The notes under the pieces: generated by a model
Told to the model about the DNA's origin: nothing
Seen by the model: the letters and a program-made list of their open reading frames with translations, nothing else
The model's database searches: none
Shown here: one piece after another, positions 1 through 11,893 of the stretch
How positions within the stretch are numbered: the stretch's first letter is position 1
Layout of the letters: every line of letters starts with the position of its first letter
Translations under genes and position numbers: made by a program
From: Veillonella sp. R32
GTDB taxonomy: Bacteria; Bacillota; Negativicutes; Veillonellales; Veillonellaceae
DNA: 64,000 nucleotides
NCBI RefSeq assembly: GCF_010093125.1
Contig: NZ_NMZQ01000021.1
Location: forward strand, 38,988 to 102,987
Direction: 5' to 3'

Positions 1-113
1 GCTAGCCTTTAGACTATTTTGGTAGTCAGGGGCAAGCAGTATGTTGCTAAAGATTTAGTAGTGAGGCGACGTAATGAGTGAAGAGAGATATAGAGTAGAG
101 AGGATGTGAATAC
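1..113. other. upstream of ilvB, no gene called
   Basis: Left edge of the window. No reading frame of note is seen. The last bases hold an AGAGAGG ribosome binding site for ilvB. The ilv promoter or any leader probably lies outside the window. Confidence 0.4.
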
Positions 114-1835
114 ATGAGTACGGATACAATCAATGGGGCTCGCATCGTATTAGAAACTTTGCATCACATAGGCATTACCGATTTCTTCGGGTATCCTGGC
201 GGCGCCGTTATCCCTATTTACGATGAAATCTATAAGTATGACGGATTAACCCATTATTTTGCTCGTCATGAGCAAGGGGCGGCTCATGAGGCCGATGGCT
301 ATGCAAGAGCTACTGGCAAATGTGGTGTTTGCTTGGCTACTTCGGGGCCAGGTGCGACGAACTTAGTCACCGGTTTAATGACGGCTCATATGGATTCGGT
401 ACCGGTACTGGCTATAACAGGTCAGGTAGGACGGTCGTTACTAGGTAAAGATGCGTTTCAAGAATCTGATATTGTGGGTATAACGATGCCGATAACTAAG
501 AATAATTACTTGGTTAAATCCATTTATGATTTACCACGGATTTTGCGAGAAGCTCATTACATTGCTACTACGGGGCGCCCTGGACCAGTTCTAGTAGATA
601 TTCCTAAAGATGTACAACTAGCGAGTATTTCAAGAGCGGAATTTGAACGACTCTGTGAAGAGCCGTTTACCTTAGAAGGGTATGAGCCTAATTATAAAGG
701 GCATCCCCTACAAGTGAAAAAGGCAGTAGCTCTTTTGAAAGGGGCTAAAAAACCGCTTATTATTGCTGGCGCTGGCATTTTAAAAGGTTGGGCGGCGGAG
801 GAATTATATGAACTCGCCACTAAGGCGCACATTCCTGTAACGAATACTTTATTAGGATTGGGTTCATTTCCAGGACAACATGAATTGTTCTTAGGTATGC
901 TAGGCATGCATGGTACGGCAGCAGCTAACTTTGCTACGGATGAAGCGGATGTAGTATTGGCTGCAGGGATTCGCTTTGATGACCGTATTGCAGGTAATCC
1001 AGAAGCTTTTTGCAAGAATGCTAAGATTATTCACATCGATATTGATCCAGCGGAAATTGAGAAAAATCGTAAAGTAGATGTGCCTATTGTAGGCGATGTA
1101 AAACAAGTTTTGCAGGCTATCAACGAAGCGCTGCCAACGGCAACCCATGATGCATGGTTAGCTCAGACTAAGGCATGGAAGAGGGACTATGCGCTTCGCT
1201 ATCGCCAAGTTTCAGAGGACACTTTAGTTCCACAAAAGGTATTGGCCACCCTTGATGAACTTTTGCAAGGGGACGCCATCATTGTGACGGATGTAGGACA
1301 ACATCAAATGTGGGTCGCTCAGTACTTTACGTATCAGTGCCCAAACAGTATTGTCACGTCTGGTGGGGCCGGTACCATGGGCTTTGGTTTACCCGCTGCT
1401 ATTGGCGCTCAAGTGGGACAGCCTCATAAAAAGGTAGTTCTCGTAGTGGGCGATGGGGGCTTACAGATGACGGCGCATGAGTTAATGTTGATTAAGCAAT
1501 ATAATTTGCCCGTGAAAGTAGTCTTGTTGAATAATTCCTATTTAGGTATGGTTCGACAATGGCAGGAACTTTTTAATGATAAACGATATTCGTTCGTAGA
1601 TTTATCAGTAAATCCAGATTTTCAGACCTTAGCTGCTGCGTATGGGGTACGCAGTGTGAAAATTGAAGGGCAACAGGATTTAAAGGCTAAATTAGAAGCC
1701 GAATTAGCTACTGACGATGGCGTGTTGATTGAATGTATCGTTGAACGGGAAGAAAATGTATATCCTATGATTCCAGCTGGCATGACGGTAGCCGATATGC
1801 GCGGTGCAAAGGGGGTGGCTGACGATGGCGAATGA
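114..1835 (+). CDS. ilvB: acetolactate synthase, large (catalytic) subunit
   Basis: Catalyses the first common step of branched-chain amino acid synthesis: two pyruvate to acetolactate, or pyruvate plus 2-ketobutyrate to acetohydroxybutyrate. It is a cytosolic ThDP, FAD and Mg enzyme. The N-terminal Pyr domain has the ThDP-activating Glu in HEQGAAHEADG (Glu53). The C-terminal PP domain has the metal/diphosphate motif starting GDGG at residues 446-449 and ending in NN about 27 residues later. At 573 aa it is the normal length. The ATG follows an AGAGAGG site. The stop overlaps the start of ilvN, the usual arrangement for catalytic and regulatory subunits. Seen directly: motifs and order. Function follows from the family. 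Confidence 0.96.
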   Translation: MSTDTINGARIVLETLHHIGITDFFGYPGGAVIPIYDEIYKYDGLTHYFARHEQGAAHEADGYARATGKCGVCLATSGPGATNLVTGLMTAHMDSVPVLAITGQVGRSLLGKDAFQESDIVGITMPITKNNYLVKSIYDLPRILREAHYIATTGRPGPVLVDIPKDVQLASISRAEFERLCEEPFTLEGYEPNYKGHPLQVKKAVALLKGAKKPLIIAGAGILKGWAAEELYELATKAHIPVTNTLLGLGSFPGQHELFLGMLGMHGTAAANFATDEADVVLAAGIRFDDRIAGNPEAFCKNAKIIHIDIDPAEIEKNRKVDVPIVGDVKQVLQAINEALPTATHDAWLAQTKAWKRDYALRYRQVSEDTLVPQKVLATLDELLQGDAIIVTDVGQHQMWVAQYFTYQCPNSIVTSGGAGTMGFGLPAAIGAQVGQPHKKVVLVVGDGGLQMTAHELMLIKQYNLPVKVVLLNNSYLGMVRQWQELFNDKRYSFVDLSVNPDFQTLAAAYGVRSVKIEGQQDLKAKLEAELATDDGVLIECIVEREENVYPMIPAGMTVADMRGAKGVADDGE

Positions 1836-2313
1836 ACATCAAATTTTAGTGATTACTAAAAATACACCAGGCATTGGAGCTCGTGTGTTAGCCTTGTTTA
1901 ACCGTCGCGGCTATTCGGTGAAAAAGATGACCTCTGGTGTTACCGTACAATCTGGCTATGCGCGGATGACCTTAACGGTAGATGCAGATAGCAATACGCT
2001 AGATCAAATCCAAAAACAGATTTATAAAATTATTGATGTAGTCAAAGTGAAAGTTTTTCCTAAGACGGATGTGGTGCGACGGGAGCTTATGCTCATTAAG
2101 GTGAAAGCAGACGACCAAACACGTTCACAAATTGTGCAGATTGCAAATATTTATCGTGGCAATGTACTTGATGTGGGGCCTACGTCGCTCATCATTGAAC
2201 TTACGGGAGATGAAGAAAAACTTCGTGGCTTTATCGATATTATGAAACCTTATGGGGTTCTTGAAATGGCTAAAACGGGCGTGACGGCTATGAGCCGTGG
2301 CGAACGATTATAA
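1825..2313 (+). CDS. ilvN: acetolactate synthase, small (regulatory) subunit
   Basis: Regulatory partner of IlvB; in this family it confers valine feedback inhibition and raises activity. The N-terminal ACT domain (about residues 3-78) is followed by the ALS_ss_C domain. I choose the ATG at 1825, preceded by AAAGGGGG at 1808-1815, over an upstream GTG at 1804. The product is 162 aa, the normal size. It overlaps the ilvB stop by 11 bases, so translation is probably coupled. Confidence 0.95.
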   Translation: MANEHQILVITKNTPGIGARVLALFNRRGYSVKKMTSGVTVQSGYARMTLTVDADSNTLDQIQKQIYKIIDVVKVKVFPKTDVVRRELMLIKVKADDQTRSQIVQIANIYRGNVLDVGPTSLIIELTGDEEKLRGFIDIMKPYGVLEMAKTGVTAMSRGERL

Positions 2314-2412
2314 GCATATAGTTTACTAAGTATAGTAAGCAGTTTTAGTAGTATTCTACGACGGATGTAGTGAATATACAGTTACGATTCGTTGAGGGTA
2401 TTGGTTAGCTAG

Positions 2413-3450
<1,038 letters not shown>

Positions 3451-3489
3451 AATAAAATTACATTAAATTAAAATATCCTCTGTAACGAT

Positions 3490-3524
3490 GGAACGCAAAT
3501 GACAGTTAAGTTTGCGTTCCATTT
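3490..3524 (+). terminator. Rho-independent terminator after ilvC
   Basis: A perfect 10-bp stem GGAACGCAAA / TTTGCGTTCC with an 11-base loop, followed by a T-rich stretch. It closes the ilvBNC cluster. Confidence 0.8.
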
Positions 3525-3640
3525 GTGTTTATGCCCTAACCAGTGTATTTTCCCCTTTTAGAAGGTCATTTTTATGTGATACAATAAAAAGCGATAAAAG
3601 ATGATTTTCGTTCGTAACAACACGATTTGTTGGAGGTTAT

Positions 3641-3883
3641 ATGCAGGAAATAGTAGTAGGCGGCTTATACCGTCATTTTAAAGGGATGTATTATTATGTA
3701 AAGGATATTGCTATCCATTCGGAAACAGGCGAACCTTTCGTGGTATATCAACAATTATATGGGGAGCGAAAGACATACATTCGCCCACTAGGTATGTTTG
3801 CTAGCCCTGTGGATCATGAAAAATACCCAGAAGTAGCGCAAAAAGAACGCTTCAAATTGATGTCGGGGCGTGACAAAGGGTAG
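3641..3883 (+). CDS. DUF1653 family protein
   Basis: An 80-aa cytosolic protein matching the DUF1653 pattern: N-terminal VGGLYRHFKGMYYYV, then a central VYQQLYG and an (I)RPLGMF segment. The family is widespread and has no established biochemical role. It has its own TTGGAGG binding site and lies between the ilvC terminator and a HAD phosphatase gene, so it is probably monocistronic. A TACAAT element about 65 bases upstream may be the -10 box. Confidence 0.8.
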   Translation: MQEIVVGGLYRHFKGMYYYVKDIAIHSETGEPFVVYQQLYGERKTYIRPLGMFASPVDHEKYPEVAQKERFKLMSGRDKG

Positions 3884-3894
3884 TTCGATTAAGC

Positions 3895-4000
3895 AATTAA
3901 TAAGTATGTAGTTAATAGCACTAATAGCGCTTAATAGTAGTTAATAAGTATACGGTTAATAGCAGTTAAGAAGTATACAGTTAGTAGCAGTTAATAATAG
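3895..4000. repeat. degenerate 25-bp tandem repeat
   Basis: Two adjacent 25-base units of the type AGTTAATAAGTATACGGTTA plus ATAGC (3939-3963 and 3964-3988), a partial third after them, and a related copy at 3895-3919. The repeat is AT-rich and non-coding. No function is evident. Confidence 0.6.
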
Positions 4001-4049
4001 GTTATATATTATATAGTAGCTCATAGATAATAAGTGATAGGAGGTATGG

Positions 4050-4823
4050 ATGAAACAAAAATTCTTCTTCTTTGATATTGATAATACGTTGGCTGTTTGG
4101 CCTGATGGCATTATTCCAGCTAGCGCTCAAGAAACCTTAGATACATTAAAAGCCAATGGTCACCGTGTGGCCTTAGCTACGGGACGTTTACAAAAAGATG
4201 CTAAACGCTTTGCTGATTTAGCCCGTGTTAGCGATTTTGTGGCTGATGGCGGTAAGAGCGTAACCATTAATAATGAAATTGTTTTTATGGAGGGCATGGA
4301 TCGTCAGGCTTGTCAGGATTACCTTGCTCATTTAGAAGAACGTGGTTTGCACTGGGCCGTTACAGATGTTAATGAATTAGTGCGCATTACGCCGTATGAA
4401 GATGTATTGGCGTGGCATCCAGATTGGGATGTGTTTAAAACGGTATATGATCCAAGCTTTGATTACCGTCAAGTAGAACATTTTTATAAAATTTATGCCT
4501 TCATGACACCAGAGCAAGAAGAGGCGCAGCAAGTAGTACATATGTCGAATGATTTAATTCGTTATGGCGAAAACTGTATTCTCTTTGAACCGATGGCTAA
4601 AGCTGAAGGGGTGCGTCGTATGATTGCTCACTATGATATGCAACCAGAAGATGTAGTCGTATTTGGTGATGGTTACAATGATTTATCGATGTTCAGTCCT
4701 GAGTGGTTAAATATCGCTATGGGGAATGGCCGTGAAGAGTTAAAAGCCGCTGCCGATTATATTACATCTGATTGTAAACGAGATGGCATTTACGAAGCTT
4801 GTAAAAATTTTGGTTGGATTTAA
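4050..4823 (+). CDS. HAD superfamily (Cof-type) phosphatase
   Basis: A 257-aa cytosolic haloacid dehalogenase-type phosphatase. Motif I is FFDIDNTL with the nucleophile Asp at residue 9. Motif II is ALATGR, the conserved lysine lies in the cap-following region, and motif III is GDGYNDLSMF. The large C2 cap between motifs II and III is typical of Cof/YbjI-type enzymes that act on sugar phosphates or flavin/pyridoxal phosphates. The substrate cannot be told from sequence. The gene stands alone, behind an AGGAGGT site and ahead of a terminator. Confidence 0.85.
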   Translation: MKQKFFFFDIDNTLAVWPDGIIPASAQETLDTLKANGHRVALATGRLQKDAKRFADLARVSDFVADGGKSVTINNEIVFMEGMDRQACQDYLAHLEERGLHWAVTDVNELVRITPYEDVLAWHPDWDVFKTVYDPSFDYRQVEHFYKIYAFMTPEQEEAQQVVHMSNDLIRYGENCILFEPMAKAEGVRRMIAHYDMQPEDVVVFGDGYNDLSMFSPEWLNIAMGNGREELKAAADYITSDCKRDGIYEACKNFGWI

Positions 4824-4876
4824 TGAATCGTACTAGCGTAATTTAATAGCCTGTGTTATAATGAAATGTCAAAAGT

Positions 4877-4905
4877 ACCGCTCATATTGTTTGTGAGCGG
4901 TTTTT
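4877..4905 (+). terminator. Rho-independent terminator after the HAD gene
   Basis: Stem ACCGCTCA / TGAGCGGT with a 9-base loop, followed by TTTTT. It separates the HAD gene from the cyclophilin gene. Confidence 0.85.
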
Positions 4906-4923
4906 CATATATAGGAGATACGA

Positions 4924-5592
4924 ATGAAACTAATGAAACGATATGGGAATTGGCGTCGTTTGTGTGCCGTAGGCTTATTAGGTATGGCCTTATTGATTAC
5001 CAGTGCTTGTGGTGCTAGCCAGAGTAATACAGATAAGACTGCATCAGGGGCTAGTGAAACGACGCAAAGTAGTGCCTTACAAGCGCCCGCCTTAGATACT
5101 ACGCCAGTAAAAGATCATTATGCTGTGTTTGATACATCAGAAGGCACGTTTAAAGTGCGCTTATTTGGCACTAAAACACCGATAACGGTTAAAAATTTTG
5201 ATTATTTAGTCAATCAAGGGTATTATACGGACTTAACCTTCCATCGAGTTATTGATGGCTTCATGATTCAAGGGGGCGATGATGGTAAAGGTGGTCCTGG
5301 TTATACGATTCCTGATGAATTTGTGAATGATTTGCATTTCAATAAAATGGGATTATTAGCCATGGCAAATCGAGGGCCTAATACAGGGGGCGCTCAATTC
5401 TTTATTACCTTAGGGCCAACACCGTGGTTAGATAATAAACATACTATTTTTGGTGTAGTTACACAGGGCATGGATGTGGTAGCTAAGATTGGTAAAGTGG
5501 CCATTGATAAAAAAGATAAGCCCATAGAACCAGTTGTGATTAAATCTATTACCTTAGAGCCCATTACGGATACACAGGGCAGCGCTAAATGA
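4924..5592 (+). CDS. lipoprotein peptidyl-prolyl cis-trans isomerase (cyclophilin type)
   Basis: A 222-aa protein with a lipoprotein signal: a basic start, a hydrophobic core GLLGMALLI and a lipobox ending TSAC, so it is probably lipidated at the first Cys and extracytoplasmic. A Ser/Thr-rich tether leads into a cyclophilin domain from about residue 60. That domain has the conserved catalytic segment FHRVIDGFMIQGGD and later MANRGPNTGGAQFFI. It likely helps fold exported proteins. The next gene follows without a gap. Confidence 0.9.
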   Translation: MKLMKRYGNWRRLCAVGLLGMALLITSACGASQSNTDKTASGASETTQSSALQAPALDTTPVKDHYAVFDTSEGTFKVRLFGTKTPITVKNFDYLVNQGYYTDLTFHRVIDGFMIQGGDDGKGGPGYTIPDEFVNDLHFNKMGLLAMANRGPNTGGAQFFITLGPTPWLDNKHTIFGVVTQGMDVVAKIGKVAIDKKDKPIEPVVIKSITLEPITDTQGSAK

Positions 5593-5599
5593 GGTGCTT

Positions 5600-5938
5600 A
5601 TGAGTAAGGAAGAGTTTTATACGTATATGGTAGAATGCGCCGATGGTTCTTTATATACGGGTTGGACGATGGATTTAGTACAGCGTGTGGCTAAGCACAA
5701 TGGGCAAATTCCAGGCGGTGCTAAGTATACGCGAGCTAGGCGTCCGGTGAAACTAGTATGGTATACAGCGTTTAAGCGTAAACAAGAAGCGCAGTCCATG
5801 GAATACCAGGTGAAACGAATGCCACGGGAGCAAAAACGGGCCTTAGTAGCGGCCTTTGCTAAAGCACATCCTACGGCTATTGCTGAGCTTATGGCTGAGG
5901 GCCTTTCGGTTAATTCAGAGGACAGTAAAAATGGATAA
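5600..5938 (+). CDS. GIY-YIG domain protein (UPF0213/YhbQ-like)
   Basis: A 112-aa single-domain GIY-YIG protein. The two motif strands appear as YTYMVECADGSLYTGWT, followed by an Arg in VQRVAKH and later a Glu in AQSMEYQVKRM, as in small UPF0213 proteins. These are structure-specific nuclease-like proteins whose cellular role is uncertain. I choose the ATG at 5600 because GAGG sits 5 bases upstream; a GTG at 5594 is also in frame. It starts 7 bases after the cyclophilin stop, so the two form an operon. Confidence 0.85.
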   Translation: MSKEEFYTYMVECADGSLYTGWTMDLVQRVAKHNGQIPGGAKYTRARRPVKLVWYTAFKRKQEAQSMEYQVKRMPREQKRALVAAFAKAHPTAIAELMAEGLSVNSEDSKNG

Positions 5939-5978
5939 GAGGCCTTTACATAAGCTAAGGTTTTAATAAAGAAATTTC

Positions 5979-6007
5979 TTAAATTTCCCCGTGTTCTATG
6001 GTATAAT
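5979..6007 (+). promoter_or_regulatory. extended -10 promoter for the DUF1934-argS operon
   Basis: TGGTATAAT at 5999-6007 is an extended -10 element. The -35 position (TTAAAT, 5979-5984) is poor, as is common with extended -10 promoters. Confidence 0.55.
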
Positions 6008-6074
6008 GAACTGATGTATAGTTCATCAAAATAAACTATGAAATGCGATAGGAAAACGCGGAAGGAGGACTTCG

Positions 6075-6533
6075 ATGAAGCGCGTTTTAGTTGGCGTGAA
6101 AAGCACGCAGCGTGATGCTGACGGGAAAGACACGGTCATTGAAATGGTTTCTCCCGGTGAATATCACGAAAAAAATGATACAAAATATATTATGTATAAT
6201 GAAACGGAACTATCCGGCATGGAAGGGTCCCATACGACGATTAAGCTAAAACCCCATTCCATTGTGTTAATTCGCAATGGCAAGGTATCTATGCGTCATG
6301 AGTATGTACTTGGTGAGACCCGGCAAACGGTGTATGAAACGCCTTTTGGCGAGCTTCATATGGCCTTTAAGACCCACGAGTTAGACGCTAGTTTACAAGA
6401 TGGGATTGGTTCGATTCATTTAGGCTATGATATTTCCGTTGGCGGTGAATGGCAATTTTACAACCAACTAGACATTAACTTACAGGAGGATTTAGAGTAT
6501 GGAACTAAAGGACAAGCTCAAGCAAGGAATTGA
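6075..6533 (+). CDS. DUF1934 domain protein
   Basis: A 152-aa beta-rich cytosolic protein with the DUF1934 pattern: SPGEYHEKNDTKYIMYNE, then a motif of the KLKPHSIVLIRNGKV type, a segment about RQTVYETPFGE, and a C-terminal YDISVGGEWQFYNQL. The fold resembles a calycin-type barrel and the function is unknown. It lies directly upstream of argS, with its last 35 bases overlapping the argS start. This linkage is common in Firmicutes and implies coupled translation. Confidence 0.85.
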   Translation: MKRVLVGVKSTQRDADGKDTVIEMVSPGEYHEKNDTKYIMYNETELSGMEGSHTTIKLKPHSIVLIRNGKVSMRHEYVLGETRQTVYETPFGELHMAFKTHELDASLQDGIGSIHLGYDISVGGEWQFYNQLDINLQEDLEYGTKGQAQARN

Positions 6534-8163
6534 GGCTGCATTGGCAAAAGCATTGGCTGACGGCACATTGCCAGAAGGGACATATCCTGAAGTTGTGCTA
6601 GAAGTGCCACCACAAAAAGAATTTGGCGATTTTTCTACGAATATTGCCATGCAGTCAGCGCGCGTAGCTCGCATGAATCCAGCGGCTATTGCGGATATTA
6701 TTATTGCCAATATGGAGTATGATTGGTTAGACAAGGCTGAAAAGGCCGGTGCTGGTTTTATCAATTTCTTCTTAAAAAATGACATGGTTTATGACACTTT
6801 GAAACAAGTCTTAGAGCAAGGCATTTGCTATGGCACACAACCAGTGCGTGAAGACGATACCATTCAAGTTGAATATGTAAGTGCTAACCCTACGGGGCCA
6901 CTTCATGTAGGTCATGGCCGTGGGGCTGCCTATGGGAGCGCGTTAGTTAATTTATTGCGCGCTGCTGGCTATAAGGTAGAATCAGAATATTATATTAATG
7001 ATGCAGGTAATCAGATTGATAACTTAGCAAAATCTATTAATGCTCGTTATTTAGAGCTTTTGGATATGAAGAGCGAGTTTCCTGAAAATGGCTATCATGG
7101 TCAGGATATTGTAGAAACCGCCCAGAGTATTATTAATTGGCGTGGCGATTTCTTTGCTATTTTATCGGATGAAGAACGATTGCCATTCTTCAAAGAATTT
7201 GGTTTAACTGAAAAGTTAAATGCTTTACGTGTGAGTCTTCGTAATTTCAATGTAGAATTTGACCGTTGGTTTAGCGAACGTTCTTTACATAAGAGCGGTG
7301 AAGTGAATAAAGCCATTCAGTTCTTAAAAGATACAGGCGATGTATACGAAAAAGATGGAGCTTTATGGTTTGCTTCTACTCGTTATGGTGATGACAAAGA
7401 TCGCGTTGTTATTCGTGAAAATGGCGAACCTACTTATTTAGCGTCTGATATTGCGTACCATCGCAATAAATTTGAACGTGGTTTCAAAAAAATGATTAAT
7501 ATTTGGGGGGCTGACCACCATGGCTATGTAACGCGCGTGAAAGCCTCTATGGAAGCCCTTGGCTATAATCCAAATCGCTTAGAAATTCTTTTATTGCAGA
7601 TGGTTGCTTTATATCGTGATGGGGAATTGGTTAAAATGTCCAAACGGACAGGCCAATCCGTAACGCTTGATGAATTGATTGAAGAAGTAGGCGTGGATGC
7701 GGCTCGTTATTTCTTCCTCATGCGTTCGTTAGATAGCCAATTGGATTTTGATATTAATTTGGCTGCCTCTAAGAGCAATGATAATCCTGTATATTACATT
7801 CAGTATGCCCATGCACGTATTCATAGCATCTTCAATCAAGTGAAAGAAGCGGGCATTGCTTATGGTGATTGGGCAGGTGTTAAATTCGATACTTTAACTA
7901 GTGATATTGAATTGGATATTATTAAAAAATTGGGTGCGTATCCTGAAGAAATTAGTTTGGCTGCGGAACATCGAGCACCACATCGTATTGCGCGGTATCT
8001 CTATGATTTAGCGAGTCTATTCCATTCATTCTATAAACAAGGTCGTATTATGGGTGTAGATAGTGATTTGCAACAAGCCCGTTTAGGTTTAATCACGGGT
8101 ATTGCCGCTGTTTTACATAATGGTTTAGATATTTTAGGTATTTCAGCACCTGAAAAAATGTAA
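6499..8163 (+). CDS. argS: arginyl-tRNA synthetase
   Basis: A class I aminoacyl-tRNA synthetase that charges tRNA-Arg. The 554 residues are in the family's usual order: an N-terminal Add-1 domain, the HIGH signature as HVGH at residues 136-139, a KMSKR loop at residues 379-383, and a C-terminal helical anticodon-binding DALR domain ending with LDILGISAPEKM. It starts inside the preceding DUF1934 gene behind an AGGAGG site. Confidence 0.96.
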   Translation: MELKDKLKQGIEAALAKALADGTLPEGTYPEVVLEVPPQKEFGDFSTNIAMQSARVARMNPAAIADIIIANMEYDWLDKAEKAGAGFINFFLKNDMVYDTLKQVLEQGICYGTQPVREDDTIQVEYVSANPTGPLHVGHGRGAAYGSALVNLLRAAGYKVESEYYINDAGNQIDNLAKSINARYLELLDMKSEFPENGYHGQDIVETAQSIINWRGDFFAILSDEERLPFFKEFGLTEKLNALRVSLRNFNVEFDRWFSERSLHKSGEVNKAIQFLKDTGDVYEKDGALWFASTRYGDDKDRVVIRENGEPTYLASDIAYHRNKFERGFKKMINIWGADHHGYVTRVKASMEALGYNPNRLEILLLQMVALYRDGELVKMSKRTGQSVTLDELIEEVGVDAARYFFLMRSLDSQLDFDINLAASKSNDNPVYYIQYAHARIHSIFNQVKEAGIAYGDWAGVKFDTLTSDIELDIIKKLGAYPEEISLAAEHRAPHRIARYLYDLASLFHSFYKQGRIMGVDSDLQQARLGLITGIAAVLHNGLDILGISAPEKM

Positions 8164-8185
8164 GCGTGTAGCGTCGTTTTAGTCG

Positions 8186-9887
<1,702 letters not shown>

Positions 9888-9889
9888 CT

Positions 9890-10528
9890 GTGCGTAAAAC
9901 AGTGCGCACCGCTCGTTATCAACAAATTGCCGCTGATGTGGCTGGTAAAATTGTATCCGGTGGCTATAAGGAAGGGGAGCGAATTTTCGCTCGCTCAGCC
10001 TTGTCCGTTCATTATGGCGTATCCCCTGAAACGTCACGTCGTGCCATTGCTTTACTCGCAGATTTAGGCATTGTCGAAGTGACTAAGGGGAGTGGCTGCA
10101 CCGTGCTATCTAAGGAAAAAGCAGAACAATTTCGTATGCAGTTTAATGATTTTGATTCGGTGGATTCTTTGCGCCGTGATTTAGCACAGCAAATTGATGA
10201 ACAAACGGCAGCTATGCAAAACATTAAAGATACTATTCAGAAATTAAGTGAGTCCGTAGGTCATTATCAATATAAAAACCCTTTGCAGCCTATGAAGATG
10301 GCCATTACTGAAGGGTGTCGCTATTTGGGCCAATCCATTGGTTCCATTCAATTGTGGCAACATACGGGGATTACCATTGTAGCTATTGAGTCAAAAGATA
10401 AGACCATGATTATTTCACCAGGACCCTATGCTACCTTTACGGCTGGAGAAGAAATTTATTTCATTGGCCCTGCTGATAGTTGGCTTCGTTTGGAACGATT
10501 TTTGTATGGCCCTGATGATGCTCAATAG
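9890..10528 (+). CDS. GntR/RCK_C transcriptional regulator, BusR-like
   Basis: A 212-aa regulator with an N-terminal GntR winged helix (about residues 5-70; VHYGVSPETSRRAIALLADL is the helix-turn-helix). A coiled-coil segment (about 85-125) and a C-terminal RCK_C/TrkA_C domain (about 135-205) follow. This architecture is that of BusR of Lactococcus and Streptococcus, a c-di-AMP-activated repressor of a betaine importer gene pair. Here the next two genes are exactly such an importer, behind a palindromic promoter. A GTG start is used, with AAAGG 9 bases upstream. It is probably co-transcribed with pyrG and ends at its own terminator. The domain order is seen; the c-di-AMP response is inferred. 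Confidence 0.82.
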   Translation: MRKTVRTARYQQIAADVAGKIVSGGYKEGERIFARSALSVHYGVSPETSRRAIALLADLGIVEVTKGSGCTVLSKEKAEQFRMQFNDFDSVDSLRRDLAQQIDEQTAAMQNIKDTIQKLSESVGHYQYKNPLQPMKMAITEGCRYLGQSIGSIQLWQHTGITIVAIESKDKTMIISPGPYATFTAGEEIYFIGPADSWLRLERFLYGPDDAQ

Positions 10529-10589
10529 GACGATAATGTCTGACTTTTAATGGAGTATTATTAATTATAAATTTATACAACATAACACA

Positions 10590-10619
10590 AAAAGCACTCA
10601 ACCATGGTTGGGTGCTTTT
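10590..10619 (+). terminator. Rho-independent terminator after the BusR-like gene
   Basis: A near-perfect long stem: AAAAGCACTCAACC pairs with the mirrored arm ending GTGCTTTT, around a central CCATGG. The T run follows. It isolates the regulator from the importer transcript. Confidence 0.85.
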
Positions 10620-10707
10620 CTGTATAATATATAACTTAAACGCCTTCTTTACACATTGTTATGATTTTGAGTCATAACAACCATTCTACATTTATAAACG
10701 TCGATAT

Positions 10708-10737
10708 TTGACCTAAGTAACAACTTTGTTATATAAT
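10708..10737 (+). promoter_or_regulatory. promoter of the osmolyte importer operon
   Basis: TTGACC (10708-10713), an 18-base spacer and TATAAT (10732-10737). It lies 28 bases before the ATG of the ATPase gene. Confidence 0.75.
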
Positions 10738-10750
10738 TAGGTTGTTACTT
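10715..10750 (+). promoter_or_regulatory. inverted-repeat operator straddling the importer promoter
   Basis: A perfect 10-bp inverted repeat AAGTAACAAC (10715-10724) / GTTGTTACTT (10741-10750) with 16 bases between arms. The left arm begins right after the -35 box and the right arm just after the -10 box, so a bound repressor would block initiation. The adjacent BusR-like regulator is the likely ligand (inference). Confidence 0.65.
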
Positions 10751-10765
10751 TTAGGGAGGTCTTAT

Positions 10766-11893
10766 ATGATTGAAATAAAGAATGTTAAAAAACGATATGG
10801 TAAAAAAGAAGTATTACATGATATTACCTTATCCATTCCTGATGGTGAAATAGTTTCACTAATCGGTGGTAGTGGTTGTGGTAAATCAACTTTGCTCAAA
10901 ATGATTAATCGCTTAATCCCCATTACTGGTGGCGATATTTATGTAAATGGCGAAAATGTCCATGATATAGAACCGGTAGCCTTGCGTCGTAAGATTGGCT
11001 ACGTTATTCAGCAAACCGGCTTATTCCCGCATATGACAATTCGTAAGAATTTAGAATTAGTTATGAATTTGCACAATATGCCGCAAGAAGGGCGGGCTGA
11101 GAAAATTAATGAAATGATGGAGTTAGTCGATTTGTCTCGAGATTTATTAGATCGATATCCTATTGAATTATCTGGTGGTCAGCAACAACGTGTAGGGGTA
11201 GCCCGTGCACTTATCGTAGATCCTGATGTTATTTTAATGGACGAACCATTCTCGGCGATTGACCCGATTACCCGCGTGTCTTTACAAGATGAGCTGCGCA
11301 GTTTACAAGAAACGTTAAAGAAAACTATCGTATTCGTAACCCATGATATGGACGAAGCGATTAAGATTTCGGACCGTATTTGTTTAATGCGTGAAGGCCA
11401 TGTGGAGCAATATGATACGCCGGAACAGATTTTACGAAATCCAGCAACACCGTATGTAGAAAGCTTCATTGGTAAAAACCGGATTTGGAATTCCCCAGAG
11501 TTTATTAAAGCTGAGGATATTATGATTGATGCTACCAATATTGCCTATCCTGGGGATAGCTTGTTGCGATGCATGAAAAAGATTAAAGATATTCCACAGG
11601 ATTTCTTGATTGTTGTTGATCGGGGCACCCGTCGCTTCAGAGGTTTGGTAAATGCTCGTATGATTCGCGAACAAGATAGTTTACAAGGCCCTGTTAGTGA
11701 CATCATGGCACAGCCGCAGAAGGTGGCTCATATCGGTGATTCCTTATTGGAAATTGTGGAAACAATTCAAACCTTGCACCGCCCGTATATGCTAGTTTTA
11801 GATGATTCGGAACGTTTAGCAGGCGTTATTACTCAAAGTAGTTTGATTACCACCTTAGGTAGTCAGTATGTTGACGATGCGGAGGTGGTATAA
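10766..11893 (+). CDS. osmolyte (betaine/choline-type) ABC importer, ATPase with CBS pair
   Basis: A 375-aa ATP-binding subunit of the OpuCA/BusAA/ProV type. Walker A is GGSGCGKST, the signature is LSGGQQQRVGVARAL, and Walker B is VILMDEP. After the ATPase domain (about 1-235) comes a tandem CBS pair (about 250-370), typical of osmoregulated importers where it senses ionic strength or nucleotides. The ATG at 10766 follows AGGGAGGT; TTG codons upstream are in the operator. The permease/binding-protein gene follows at once, so the two make one transporter. Confidence 0.9.
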   Translation: MIEIKNVKKRYGKKEVLHDITLSIPDGEIVSLIGGSGCGKSTLLKMINRLIPITGGDIYVNGENVHDIEPVALRRKIGYVIQQTGLFPHMTIRKNLELVMNLHNMPQEGRAEKINEMMELVDLSRDLLDRYPIELSGGQQQRVGVARALIVDPDVILMDEPFSAIDPITRVSLQDELRSLQETLKKTIVFVTHDMDEAIKISDRICLMREGHVEQYDTPEQILRNPATPYVESFIGKNRIWNSPEFIKAEDIMIDATNIAYPGDSLLRCMKKIKDIPQDFLIVVDRGTRRFRGLVNARMIREQDSLQGPVSDIMAQPQKVAHIGDSLLEIVETIQTLHRPYMLVLDDSERLAGVITQSSLITTLGSQYVDDAEVV